Shown piece after piece: positions 37,131-46,595 of a stretch of 64,000 bases of DNA. The notes below the pieces were generated by a model that was given only the letters and a program-made list of their open reading frames with translations, was not told the origin of the DNA and did not search any database. The DNA is from Acinetobacter wuhouensis (GTDB lineage: Bacteria > Pseudomonadota > Gammaproteobacteria > Pseudomonadales > Moraxellaceae): positions 1,240,001 through 1,304,000 of the forward strand of contig NZ_CP031716.1 of assembly GCF_001696605.3 (NCBI RefSeq). The letters run 5' to 3'. The position numbers and the translations under genes were made by a program. Positions within the stretch are counted from its first letter, which is position 1, and each line of letters opens with the position of its first letter.

Positions 37131-38513
37131 ATGGCGATGTCTTCAAATTTAGATACGAAAAAAGCCACAAAAATCAGTCTTTTTAATTTCAGCAGTGCAG
37201 CCATGCGTGCTTTCCACATGAGTTGGCTCGCATTTTTTGTCTGTTTCTTTGCATGGTTTGCCTGTGCACCTCTGATGCCTGTAATCGCAGGTGAATTTCA
37301 CCTTACGAAAGATCAAATCGCCAATATTAATATTGCTGCCGTTGCGATCACGATTCTTGTACGTCTGATTGTTGGCCCACTCTGTGATAAATACGGCCCA
37401 CGTAAAACCTATACCGCATTACTGATCATCGGCAGTATCCCTGTTTTTGGTGTGGCTTCAGCAAATAGCTATGAATCCTTTTTGTTCTTTCGCTTATTGA
37501 TCGGTGCGATTGGCGCAAGCTTTGTCATCACGCAATACCATACAAGCATTATGTTTGCACCAAATGTAGTCGGGACTGCCAATGCCACCACAGCAGGTTG
37601 GGGCAATGCGGGTGGTGGTGCTACACAAGCGTTAATGCCTTTGATGCTCAGTGCATTGGTGATGTTCGGTGTAGAGCAAACGATGGGTTGGAGAATTGCA
37701 CTGATCGTTCCCGGTGTATTGATGCTGATTGTTGGAGCGATGTATTGGAAATTTACCCAAGACTGTCCACAAGGTGATTTTAAAGAACTACGTACGCAAG
37801 GCATCCAAGTGGGAAGCGATAAAAAAGGTGGGATTGCCATTCTCAAACATGCAGCAAAAAATTACCGTGTTTGGATTTTATTTGGTGCGTATGCAGCTTG
37901 TTTTGGCATCGAAATCTTTATTCATAACATTGTCGCAATGTATTACGTAGATCATTTCCACTTTGGCTTAAAAGAAGCAGGGATGGCAGCAGGCATTTTC
38001 GGTTTATTGGCACTGTTTGCTCGAGCTTTGGGTGGCATTGTTTCTGACAAAGTTGCGACTCAAAAAGGTTTAGATGGTCGCACCAAAGTGTTATTCGCAA
38101 TGATCTTGATGGAAGGTTTATTCCTGATTGTATTCTCACAAATGAATACAGCAATCCTTGCGATTCTTGCCATGACAGTATTCGCACTCTTTACGCATAT
38201 GGCATGTGGTGCGACTTATGCGCTCGTTCCATTTATTGACCGTGATGCTTTGGGTGGTGTAGCAGGCATTATTGGTGCAGGAGGAAATGTTGGTGCAGTG
38301 GCAGCAGGTTTCCTACTCAAAGGGATGTTAGACATTCAAACGACCTTGATGGTACTCGGTGGTTTAGTGGTAATCGCTGCAAGTTGTGTGCTGATGATTC
38401 GCTTCTCAGTGGAACATAAAGAAAAAGAACAAAAATTGTTTGAAGAAGCGCTATTGGAGCGTAGTCGGATGGAACAAGCTTCCGCAACCATGAAACAAAA
38501 TAGTGCAGCTTAA
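37131..38513 (+). CDS. narK: Nitrate/nitrite transporter, NNP family (NarK-like)
   Basis: A 460-aa MFS protein with 12 helices. The nitrate signature GWGNAGGGATQALMPLM and a second glycine-rich loop GIIGAGGNVGAVAAGFLL are the two hallmark NS motifs. LCDKYGPRKTY is motif A. TAGGAG abuts ATG 37131, so the true start may be ATG 37137 (MSSNLD). It is first in the nitrate assimilation operon and brings nitrate into the cytoplasm. Confidence 0.94.
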   Translation: MAMSSNLDTKKATKISLFNFSSAAMRAFHMSWLAFFVCFFAWFACAPLMPVIAGEFHLTKDQIANINIAAVAITILVRLIVGPLCDKYGPRKTYTALLIIGSIPVFGVASANSYESFLFFRLLIGAIGASFVITQYHTSIMFAPNVVGTANATTAGWGNAGGGATQALMPLMLSALVMFGVEQTMGWRIALIVPGVLMLIVGAMYWKFTQDCPQGDFKELRTQGIQVGSDKKGGIAILKHAAKNYRVWILFGAYAACFGIEIFIHNIVAMYYVDHFHFGLKEAGMAAGIFGLLALFARALGGIVSDKVATQKGLDGRTKVLFAMILMEGLFLIVFSQMNTAILAILAMTVFALFTHMACGATYALVPFIDRDALGGVAGIIGAGGNVGAVAAGFLLKGMLDIQTTLMVLGGLVVIAASCVLMIRFSVEHKEKEQKLFEEALLERSRMEQASATMKQNSAA

Positions 38514-38548
38514 TAGATAAATAACGATAAAAATTGAGGAGAATTGAG

Positions 38549-41095
38549 ATGAAATTAGTGATGATTGGTCATGGCATGGTGGGTCACAAATTCATTGAAT
38601 CTGTGTTGGAACATGCAAGTGATGACGTAGAAATTACCATTTTGGCAGAAGAGCCACGTTTGGCGTATGACCGTGTACATTTAACTGAGTATTTCACAGG
38701 TAAATCAGCAAAAGATTTAACCCTTTGCCGTTCAGATTTTGCGGATGCTTATGGCATTGATTTACGTCTAAGCACCAAAGCTACGGCGATTGATACCGCT
38801 AATAAAACCGTGACCACCAATCATGGTGATGTAATTAGCTATGACAAACTTGTTCTTGCCACAGGTTCTTATGCATTTGTTCCACCTATTCAAGGCAATG
38901 ATCGTGAAAATTGTTTTGTTTACCGTACTATAGACGATTTAGATGCAATTCGTGCTGCAAGTTTAAATGCAAAATCAGGTGTGGTGATTGGCGGAGGTTT
39001 ACTTGGCTTAGAAGCTGCCAAAGCCTTACGTGATTTAGACCTAGAGACGCATGTTGTCGAGTTTGCACCACGTTTAATGGCGGTGCAAATTGATGATTTG
39101 GGCGGTAAAGTTTTACGTTCTAAGATCGAAAATTTAGGGGTGAAAGTTCATACCCAAAAAGCCACATCATCTATTGAAAATGGTGTAAATGCCATGCATG
39201 TGATGAAATTTGGCGATGGTTCTGAACTTGAAACGGATATTGTTTTATTTTCCGCAGGAATTCGTCCACGTGATGAATTGGCACGGATCAGTGGTTTAGC
39301 CATTGGTGAGCGCGGCGGTATTGTCATTAATGATTATTGTCAAACCTCTGATGCTGATATTTATGCAATCGGTGAATGTGCGCTGTGGCAAAATAAAATT
39401 TACGGTTTAGTTGCACCTGGTTATGACATGGCGCGTATTGCTGCAAAACATGTCATGGCGCAAAGCTGTACTGAGTTTGCAGGTGCAGACATGAGTACCA
39501 AGTTAAAACTGATGGGGGTAGATGTAGCCTCTGTGGGTGATGCACATGCGATGACACCAAATTCACTTAGCTATTTTTATGCTGATGAAGAATCCATGAC
39601 CTATAAAAAAATCGTGGTGAATGCTGAAAAAACCAAACTGCTTGGTGCAGTTTTAGTGGGTTGCGCCAAAGAATATAATGACTTGTTGCAAATGATGCTG
39701 AACGGATTGGCATTGCCTGAAAATCCTGAAAGTTTAATCATGCCGGGTTATGCACAATCTTCAGCAAAATCAGGCGGTAGTGGTGTTGATCTACTGCCTG
39801 ATAGTGCAACCATCTGTTCATGTAATAATGTCTCTAAAGCGGATATTTGTAGTGCGATTGCGGATGGTTCGACTTCTTTAGGTGCACTAAAAAAATGTAC
39901 CAAAGCAGCAACGGCTTGTGGTGGTTGTGCGCCATTGGTCACTCAAGTTCTAAAATCTGAGTTACAACGTCAAGGTGTGACCGTCAATAATCATCTCTGT
40001 GAGCATTTTGCTTACTCACGTCAAGAGCTATATCACTTGGTACGGGTCAATGAAATCAATACTTTTGATGATTTGATTCAACAACATGGGCATGGTTTGG
40101 GTTGTGATATTTGTAAACCAACGGCAGCCAATATTCTCGCCTCTTGTTGGAATGATTTTGTCCTTAAATCGAGCCATGCAGGTTTGCAAGACAGTAATGA
40201 CTATTATCTAGGCAATATCCAAAAAGATGGTTCTTATTCTGTTGTGCCACGTATGGCAGGCGGTGAAGTCACTCCCGATGGCTTAATTGCGATCGGTCAG
40301 ATTGCCAAAGAATATGGTTTATATACCAAACTCACAGGTGGACAACGGGTCGATATGTTTGGTGCGCAAGTGCATCAACTACCTGAAATTTGGCAAAAAC
40401 TGATTGATGCAGGTTTTGAATCGGGTCATGCCTACGGTAAATCTTTACGTACCGTGAAATCCTGTGTGGGTAGTACGTGGTGTCGTTATGGGGTAGATGA
40501 TTCTGTGGGTTTAGCCATTTTCCTAGAAAATCGTTATAAAGGTCTACGTTCTCCGCATAAATTAAAAATGGCAGTTTCAGGCTGTACCCGTGAATGTGCC
40601 GAAGCGCAAAGTAAAGATGTGGGTGTGATTGCAACTGAAAAAGGTTGGAACTTATACGTGTGCGGTAATGGTGGGATGAAACCACGCCATGCGGAACTTT
40701 TAGCCTCTGATTTGGATACGCAAACCTTAATCAAATATATCGACCGTTTCTTTATGTTCTATATCCAAACGGCGGATCGTTTACAACGGACTTCGGTATG
40801 GCGTGACAATATGGAAGGTGGTTTAGATTACCTCAAAGATGTTGTTATTCACGATTCTTTAGGTTTAGCGGATGAACTCGAACGCCGTATGAGCCATGTC
40901 GTCGGCACTTATCAAGATGAATGGCGTACTGCAATTGAAGACCCTGAAGTGCGTAAACGCTTTGTGACCTTCGTCAATGCCAAAGCAGAACAACAGCAAG
41001 ATCCACACATCCAATTTGCAGAAGTGCGTGGACAAATTCGTCCAAAAACTGATGCAGAACGTGATGTAACTCGTATTCCTGTGGTTGAAGCTTAA
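38549..41095 (+). CDS. nirB: Nitrite reductase [NAD(P)H] large subunit
   Basis: 848 aa from ATG 38549, with GAGGAG upstream. It reduces nitrite to ammonium using NAD(P)H. An N-terminal pyridine-nucleotide oxidoreductase domain (MIGHGMVGHKF, VIGGGLLGLEAA) is followed by a BFD [2Fe-2S] domain at about 419-470 (CSCNN..CGGCAP). The ferredoxin-like and siroheme/[4Fe-4S] domains carry cluster ligands C639, C645, C679 and C683. The usual small subunit gene nirD is not separate; a NirD-like domain is fused to the next protein. Confidence 0.96.
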   Translation: MKLVMIGHGMVGHKFIESVLEHASDDVEITILAEEPRLAYDRVHLTEYFTGKSAKDLTLCRSDFADAYGIDLRLSTKATAIDTANKTVTTNHGDVISYDKLVLATGSYAFVPPIQGNDRENCFVYRTIDDLDAIRAASLNAKSGVVIGGGLLGLEAAKALRDLDLETHVVEFAPRLMAVQIDDLGGKVLRSKIENLGVKVHTQKATSSIENGVNAMHVMKFGDGSELETDIVLFSAGIRPRDELARISGLAIGERGGIVINDYCQTSDADIYAIGECALWQNKIYGLVAPGYDMARIAAKHVMAQSCTEFAGADMSTKLKLMGVDVASVGDAHAMTPNSLSYFYADEESMTYKKIVVNAEKTKLLGAVLVGCAKEYNDLLQMMLNGLALPENPESLIMPGYAQSSAKSGGSGVDLLPDSATICSCNNVSKADICSAIADGSTSLGALKKCTKAATACGGCAPLVTQVLKSELQRQGVTVNNHLCEHFAYSRQELYHLVRVNEINTFDDLIQQHGHGLGCDICKPTAANILASCWNDFVLKSSHAGLQDSNDYYLGNIQKDGSYSVVPRMAGGEVTPDGLIAIGQIAKEYGLYTKLTGGQRVDMFGAQVHQLPEIWQKLIDAGFESGHAYGKSLRTVKSCVGSTWCRYGVDDSVGLAIFLENRYKGLRSPHKLKMAVSGCTRECAEAQSKDVGVIATEKGWNLYVCGNGGMKPRHAELLASDLDTQTLIKYIDRFFMFYIQTADRLQRTSVWRDNMEGGLDYLKDVVIHDSLGLADELERRMSHVVGTYQDEWRTAIEDPEVRKRFVTFVNAKAEQQQDPHIQFAEVRGQIRPKTDAERDVTRIPVVEA

Positions 41096-41114
41096 TTTAT
41101 AAAAGTAAAAACTT

Positions 41115-41181
41115 TTATTTAGTTTTAAAGCCCTCTTTCTAATTTCCCCCAGACGGGGAAAGGATATAGAGCTTAAATAAA
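41115..41181. repeat. Palindromic intergenic repeat between nirB and the NirD-fusion gene
   Basis: TTTCCCC (41143-41149) and GGGGAAA (41155-41161) form a hairpin, flanked by CCCTCTTTC and GGATATAGAG. It resembles the C/G-rich short repeats scattered in Acinetobacter intergenic DNA and shares the CCCTC theme of the element at 42830-42934. Confidence 0.45.
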
Positions 41182-41200
41182 AGTTTAAAAGGATAATAAA

Positions 41201-42811
41201 ATGACGATTTTAAAAGATATGAATGAATTAGATTGGATAGATATTTGCGCTTTAGATGATATCACTGCGAATACAGGTGTAGGTGCTTTGATTGGCGAAC
41301 AGCAAATTGCCATTTTTCGTGTTGCAAATGAAAAACGTGTCTATGCCCTAAGTAATCAAGACCCGTTCAGTAAAGCTTTTGTCATGGCTCGAGGCATTAT
41401 TGGCGATCTACAAGGCGAGCGGGTGGTGGCGTCACCGATTTACAAACAGCATTTTAGCTTGGCGACAGGACGTTGTTTGGAAGATAAAGATCAAAAACTC
41501 TTGGTTTTTCCAAGCAAAATTGAAAATGATCGTGTCATGATCAGCCCGATACCACAAAAAACCTATATTACCAATAATGCTTCTTCTCAAGAGAAAATGA
41601 AGCTGGTGCTGATTGGGAATGGTTTGGCAGGGATGCGTTGTCTAGAAGATCTGCTCGATATGGCACCTGATCGCTATGAAGTGACCGTGATCGGTGAAGA
41701 ACCATGGGGGAACTACAATCGTATTATGTTATCGCCAGTGTTATCGGGAGATAAAACCATTGATGACATTATGTTACATCCACATGCGTGGTACAGTGAT
41801 AAAAATATTCGCTTCATAGCAGGCGATCCTGCGGTCAAAATCGACCGTCCACGTAAACAGGTCTATACCGAAAAAGGCTTAATGGTGGATTATGATCGCC
41901 TGATTTTAGCGACAGGTTCTAAACCTTTTGTCCCACCGATTTCAGGTGCAAATTTAAAAGGGGTGATCAGCTTCCGTGATATTTATGATGTCAATACCAT
42001 GCTCGACTACTGCAAAGACAAAAAAAATGCCGTCGTCATTGGTGGTGGATTATTGGGGCTAGAAGCTGCATACGGACTAAAACAACGTGGTATGAATGTC
42101 ACTGTATTACATTTGATGGATCGCATTATGGAGCGTCAATTAGATGCTAAAGCAAGCCAAATGTTGCGTCATAGCATTGAAGCAAAAGGCATTCAGATTA
42201 TTACCGAAGCCAATACTGAAGCTTTATTGGGTGAAAATGGGCACGTCAAACAAGTCTGTTTAAAAGATGGCACAGTATTAGAAGCTGATTTAGTGGTTTT
42301 TGCGGTGGGTATTCGTCCGAACATGGCTTTGGCGCAAAGTGCAGGACTACGTTGTAACCGTGGTGTCATGGTCAATGACACCATGCAAACTTATGACCCA
42401 AGCATTTATGCGGTTGGGGAATGTATTGAGCATCGTAATCAAACCTTTGGTTTGGTTGAGCCACTGTGGGGACAGGCGTTTATTTGTGCATCACACTTGG
42501 CAGAGCATGGCAGTTTAACCTTTAAAGCTCCAACTGTGCCAACGCAGTTAAAAGTCAGTGGTTGTGATGTATTCTCTGCGGGTAACTTTGAACCTAAAGA
42601 TGATTTTGAAGACATTATTCTAAATGATGAAAAACGTCAGATTTATAAACGTATTATTATTCAAAAAGATAAAGTCATCGGTGCGGTGTTGTTTGGTGAT
42701 ACTGAAGACGGTGCATGGTATGCAGAACTGATTTCTGATCAAACGCCAATTTCTTCGATTCGTAATAAATTGCTCTTTGGTAAAGATTTTGCTTTAAAGA
42801 AAGCAGGGTGA
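41201..42811 (+). CDS. NirD domain fused to NAD(P)/FAD oxidoreductase
   Basis: A 536-aa protein. Residues 1-118 are a NirD-type Rieske fold (WIDICALDDITANTGVGALIGEQQIAIFRV, FSLATGRCLEDKD) without the Rieske Cys/His ligands, as in NirD. Residues from about 129 form an FAD/NAD(P)-binding oxidoreductase: VLIGNGLAGMRC, VIGGGLLGLEAAYGLKQRG, YAVGECIEHRN. It probably supplies the NirD function to NirB and electrons from NAD(P)H to NasA. Sequence features resemble the first half of NirB, suggesting duplication. Confidence 0.87.
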   Translation: MTILKDMNELDWIDICALDDITANTGVGALIGEQQIAIFRVANEKRVYALSNQDPFSKAFVMARGIIGDLQGERVVASPIYKQHFSLATGRCLEDKDQKLLVFPSKIENDRVMISPIPQKTYITNNASSQEKMKLVLIGNGLAGMRCLEDLLDMAPDRYEVTVIGEEPWGNYNRIMLSPVLSGDKTIDDIMLHPHAWYSDKNIRFIAGDPAVKIDRPRKQVYTEKGLMVDYDRLILATGSKPFVPPISGANLKGVISFRDIYDVNTMLDYCKDKKNAVVIGGGLLGLEAAYGLKQRGMNVTVLHLMDRIMERQLDAKASQMLRHSIEAKGIQIITEANTEALLGENGHVKQVCLKDGTVLEADLVVFAVGIRPNMALAQSAGLRCNRGVMVNDTMQTYDPSIYAVGECIEHRNQTFGLVEPLWGQAFICASHLAEHGSLTFKAPTVPTQLKVSGCDVFSAGNFEPKDDFEDIILNDEKRQIYKRIIIQKDKVIGAVLFGDTEDGAWYAELISDQTPISSIRNKLLFGKDFALKKAG

Positions 42812-42829
42812 TTCATTACTTATTAGCTA

Positions 42830-42934
42830 AATCCCTCCCAACCTCCATTTAGAAAAGGGAGGAGTATCGTGTATCTACTTTTTTGTAGTGATGCAATTAC
42901 TCCCTCCTTTATTAAAGGAGGGATGGGGAGGATT
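42830..42934. repeat. Inverted-repeat element between the NirD-fusion gene and nasA
   Basis: The outer ends, AATCCCTCCCAACCTCC (42830-42846) and GGAGGGATGGGGAGGATT (42917-42934), are imperfect inverted repeats of each other. Inside is a perfect hairpin, TCCCTCCTTT (42901-42910)/AAAGGAGGGA (42914-42923). Size and structure are MITE-like. No ORF. Confidence 0.6.
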
Positions 42935-43016
42935 AAAGCTTATGTACAAAAAATTATTTTTGCATTGATCGCAGTGGACTGAACCAAAGATACCTAATTT
43001 AGGAGCATCGCAGAAA

Positions 43017-45821
43017 ATGAAGAGTATCCCTGTAATGGAACTGCATAGCTCCACAGAAAATATAATCAAAACAACAGATACAACTTGTCCTTATTGTGGT
43101 GTGGGATGTGGTGTCACCGCAACAGTGCAGGAAACTGCTCTAGGACAAAAAGTGTCAGTGGTTGGGGATCAAAAGCATCCATCGAATTACGGAAAACTGT
43201 GTATTAAAGGCAGTAATCTCGCCGATACAGTAGGTTTAGAAACTCGTGTGTTACATCCAATGTTTGGACGTAAAGTCGAGTCAGAACATACCTATGCCTA
43301 TACGCGTCAAACAGCAGACTGGGATACAGCTACAGATTTAATTGCCAATAAATTTCAACATTATATTGATCAATATGGACGTGACAGTATTGCTTTCTAT
43401 GTGTCAGGACAGTTGCTGACGGAAGACTATTATGTGGTGAATAAATTTGTCAAAGGCTATCTCGGTACAGCCAATATAGATACCAATTCACGGCTCTGTA
43501 TGTCCTCTGCTGTAGCAGCACATAAACGTGCATTTGGGGAAGACCTCGTTCCTGCAAGTTATCGAGATTTTGAACATACCGATATGGTGGTGCTTGTAGG
43601 TTCAAATACAGCGTGGTGTCATCCTGTTCTATATCAACGAATTATGAAAGCCAAAGAAGAGCGAGATTTATTCGTTGTGGTGATTGATCCACGTTTTACT
43701 GCGACTTGTGAAGCTGCTGATTTACATTTACCGATTTTAATTGGTCAAGATGTGGCGCTTTTTAATGGTTTATTGCAATATCTTGTAGAAAATGGTTATG
43801 AAGATCATGAATTTATTGCAAATCATACACAAGGTTTAAATGCTGCTTTAGACAGTAGTTTAGCTGAAAAAAATATTGAAGATGTTGCTGTTAAAACAGG
43901 GATTTCACTTGAAAAATTACAATTATTCTTTGAAAAATTTGCCCAAACTGAAAAGGTGATGACCTTATTTTCTATGGGGGTCAATCAGTCCTCACGTGGG
44001 GTAGATAAAGCCAATAGCATTATTAATTGTCATTTATTAACAGGGAAAATTGGTAAATTAGGCGCAGCACCTTTTTCCATGACAGGACAGCCCAATGCGA
44101 TGGGAGGTCGTGAAGTCGGTGGCTTGGCGAATATGTTAGCGGCTCACTTGGAACTTGAAAATCCTGCGCATCAACAATTAGTACAAGAATTTTGGCAGAG
44201 TCCTTATATTGCCAAGCAAGCGGGGTTAAAAGCGGTCGATCTATTTGAAGCTGTTGAAAGCGGTAAAATTAAAGCCATTTGGATTATGGCGACCAATCCT
44301 GTGGTGAGTCTACCTGATGCAGATCAAGTCAAGCGTGCTTTGGAAAAATGTGAATTTGTGGTGGTGTCTGATATTTGCCAAGATACAGATACGACTCAAT
44401 ATGCAGATGTACTGTTGCCTGCGCTCGGTTGGGGGGAAAAAGACGGTACAGTCACTAATTCAGAACGCCGTATTTCCCGTCAAAAAGCCTTTTTAGATGT
44501 CCCGATGCAAGCCAAAGCCGATTGGTGGGCAGTATCACAAGTGGCAAAAAAATTAGGATTTGAGGGTTTTGATTTTGAAAATAGTCATGACATTTTCAAA
44601 GAGCATGCTCAATTATCAGCTTATCAAAATGCTGAAATTTCAAAGCGTTCAGAGATCGATCATTTCCGTTATTTTAATTTACAAGGACTGACAGATCTTT
44701 CCGTTGATGAGTACAACCAACTTAAACCTGTTCAATGGCCCATAGTTCGACCTGATCAATCGAATGATGATTATGCACAATTATTTTCCAATGGTCAGTT
44801 TAGCCATGCCGATGCTAAAGCCAAATTTATTGCCACTGTAGCAATTGATCCTGTGCATCAAACAAATCGTGAATATCCGCTGATTTTAAATACAGGGCGG
44901 ATTCGGGATCAATGGCACACGATGACACGTACAGGTTTATCTGCCAATTTAAGTACGCATAAAGCCGAGCCTTTTTGTGAAATTCATCCTCAAGATGCCT
45001 TAAAGTTCGGGGTTCAAGATGGGGAGTTGGTGGAGATTCAATCCGCATGGGGTAACTGTGTATTGCGTGCAACTGTAAGTGATCATATTCGCCGTGGGCA
45101 GGTTTTTGCACCGATTCATTGGAATGATCAATTCGCATCAGATGCACGGATTGGTAAAGTGGTGAATCCTGTAGTAGATACCATTTCAGGAGAACCTGAA
45201 TTTAAACATACGCCTGTGATCATTCATCCATTTTATACGCAGTGGCAAGGCGTATTTTATGTCAGAGATAATTTTGCTCATTTAGTTAAAAACAGTATTG
45301 AAAATGTCGTGTGGTGGACAAAGATTCAGACGGCAAAAGCGGTGCGTTATGAACTCGCAGATCGTCACCGTTTTAGTCAAACCACGGAACGTTTAAAAGA
45401 ATTATTGCCTTTAGATGATGAGAGTTTTGAATGGCTCAATCTTGAAGATCAAACCGCACATATTAGCCACACGGTGGTGTTGCAAAATGGACAATTGGTG
45501 GCAAGTTTATATATTGCACCGAAAGCACTTTTACCTGATCGGGATTGGGTGGCGAGCTTATTTAAACGTGAACGTCTGAGTGCGATGCATCGTAAGGCTT
45601 TACTTGCAGGACAAGCCATGTCGATGGGCAATAACGAAGGTGCTTTGGTCTGTAGCTGTTTTAAAGTCGGCAAAAATCGCATTATTCAGACCATTAAAGA
45701 AAATAATATTTCCAATGAAAAACAAGTCACAGCCTGTTTAAAAGCAGGTGGCAACTGTGGCTCATGCTTACCTGAAATTCGCGGTTTGATTAAAGCGTGT
45801 CAAGCGGAGGCGACTGAATGA
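43017..45821 (+). CDS. nasA: Assimilatory nitrate reductase catalytic subunit
   Basis: A 934-aa cytoplasmic molybdoenzyme reducing nitrate to nitrite. The N-terminal [4Fe-4S] site uses C24, C27, C31 and C62 (CPYCGVGC...GKLCIKGSN). Mo-bisMGD binding regions include SRLCMSSAVAAHKRAFGED, GQPNAMGGREVGG, WIMATNPVVSLPD and the C-terminal LNTGRIRDQWHTMTRT. A BFD [2Fe-2S] domain closes the protein (CSCFKVGKN...CGSCLPEIR). It needs the cofactor made by the downstream genes and overlaps mobA by 4 bp. Confidence 0.96.
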   Translation: MKSIPVMELHSSTENIIKTTDTTCPYCGVGCGVTATVQETALGQKVSVVGDQKHPSNYGKLCIKGSNLADTVGLETRVLHPMFGRKVESEHTYAYTRQTADWDTATDLIANKFQHYIDQYGRDSIAFYVSGQLLTEDYYVVNKFVKGYLGTANIDTNSRLCMSSAVAAHKRAFGEDLVPASYRDFEHTDMVVLVGSNTAWCHPVLYQRIMKAKEERDLFVVVIDPRFTATCEAADLHLPILIGQDVALFNGLLQYLVENGYEDHEFIANHTQGLNAALDSSLAEKNIEDVAVKTGISLEKLQLFFEKFAQTEKVMTLFSMGVNQSSRGVDKANSIINCHLLTGKIGKLGAAPFSMTGQPNAMGGREVGGLANMLAAHLELENPAHQQLVQEFWQSPYIAKQAGLKAVDLFEAVESGKIKAIWIMATNPVVSLPDADQVKRALEKCEFVVVSDICQDTDTTQYADVLLPALGWGEKDGTVTNSERRISRQKAFLDVPMQAKADWWAVSQVAKKLGFEGFDFENSHDIFKEHAQLSAYQNAEISKRSEIDHFRYFNLQGLTDLSVDEYNQLKPVQWPIVRPDQSNDDYAQLFSNGQFSHADAKAKFIATVAIDPVHQTNREYPLILNTGRIRDQWHTMTRTGLSANLSTHKAEPFCEIHPQDALKFGVQDGELVEIQSAWGNCVLRATVSDHIRRGQVFAPIHWNDQFASDARIGKVVNPVVDTISGEPEFKHTPVIIHPFYTQWQGVFYVRDNFAHLVKNSIENVVWWTKIQTAKAVRYELADRHRFSQTTERLKELLPLDDESFEWLNLEDQTAHISHTVVLQNGQLVASLYIAPKALLPDRDWVASLFKRERLSAMHRKALLAGQAMSMGNNEGALVCSCFKVGKNRIIQTIKENNISNEKQVTACLKAGGNCGSCLPEIRGLIKACQAEATE

Positions 45822-46453
45822 AAACAATTCTGAAAAATATCAGCATGGGAAAAGATTATCCACCAACGGAATTGGTCATTTTGGCAGGTGGTCAGGCACG
45901 GCGCATGAATGGCTTAAATAAATTATTGCAAAAATTTGATGATCAAATCCAACTGATTAAAATTCATCAACAGCTTAAAAGTAAAGTCACTCAGGTATGG
46001 GTCAATAGTCATCGGGATGATTCTATTTATCAAAAATTGATTCCCAATATTCATTGTTATCAAGATGATGAAAAGGGTTTTCATGGTGCTTTGATGGGAA
46101 TGAAAAGTGCATGGTCACATGTGCAAAGTGATTATGTGTTATTTGTCCCATGTGATGTGACATTTATTCCCAAACGTGTGCTTGAAAAACTGCATCAGGC
46201 TTTAGCACGTAATGCTTTGGCAGAAGTGGCGTATGTAGAAATCAATGGAACAGCACTCTATCCATTTTGTTTGGTAAAGCGCAGTGCTGTACAAGTCATC
46301 GCTATGCATCTTGCACAACAGCAGCGCAGTTTAAAACAGTGTTTTGCTGATTTGCACGCTCAAGTTGCAACTTTTAAAAATCACGCACTGTTTTTTCACA
46401 GCATTAATTCTTTGGATGAATTACAACAATATCGACTCTTGAAATCTCTTTAG
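45818..46453 (+). CDS. mobA: Molybdenum cofactor guanylyltransferase MobA
   Basis: A 211-aa protein that attaches GMP to molybdopterin to give the bis-MGD form used by NasA. The nucleotide-binding motif LAGGQARRM lies at residues 22-30 (the usual form is LAGGxSxRMG), followed by GFHGALMGMKSA and VPCDVTFIP. A 17-residue N-terminal extension before the motif is not typical but starts at the ATGA overlap with nasA. Confidence 0.9.
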   Translation: MKTILKNISMGKDYPPTELVILAGGQARRMNGLNKLLQKFDDQIQLIKIHQQLKSKVTQVWVNSHRDDSIYQKLIPNIHCYQDDEKGFHGALMGMKSAWSHVQSDYVLFVPCDVTFIPKRVLEKLHQALARNALAEVAYVEINGTALYPFCLVKRSAVQVIAMHLAQQQRSLKQCFADLHAQVATFKNHALFFHSINSLDELQQYRLLKSL

Positions 46454-46504
46454 ATTTAAACCATCAGTATTTTATTTTCAGTAAAAACTCTCTTTTGCGT
46501 AATG

Positions 46505-46521
46505 TTGGAACACTTTTTGCA
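46505..46521 (+). promoter_or_regulatory. Second sigma-54-like promoter, upstream of moaA
   Basis: TTGGAACACTTTTTGCA retains GG-N10-GC exactly and a full TTTTTGCA -12 box; deviations lie at three less constrained positions. The start would be near 46532, about 64 nt before moaA, with a hairpin TTTAAGTT/AACTTAAA in the short leader. Confidence 0.5.
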
Positions 46522-46595
46522 ATTTTATTGTCAATAAAATGATGCAGTTTTTAAGTTTTAAAAATTGAACTTAAACAGTGCGAAAGAGTCTGTGT

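Noticed and set aside
40332..40685. 117-codon frame antisense to nirB
   Set aside because: Overlaps the siroheme domain of NirB; His-rich shadow composition, no start signal.
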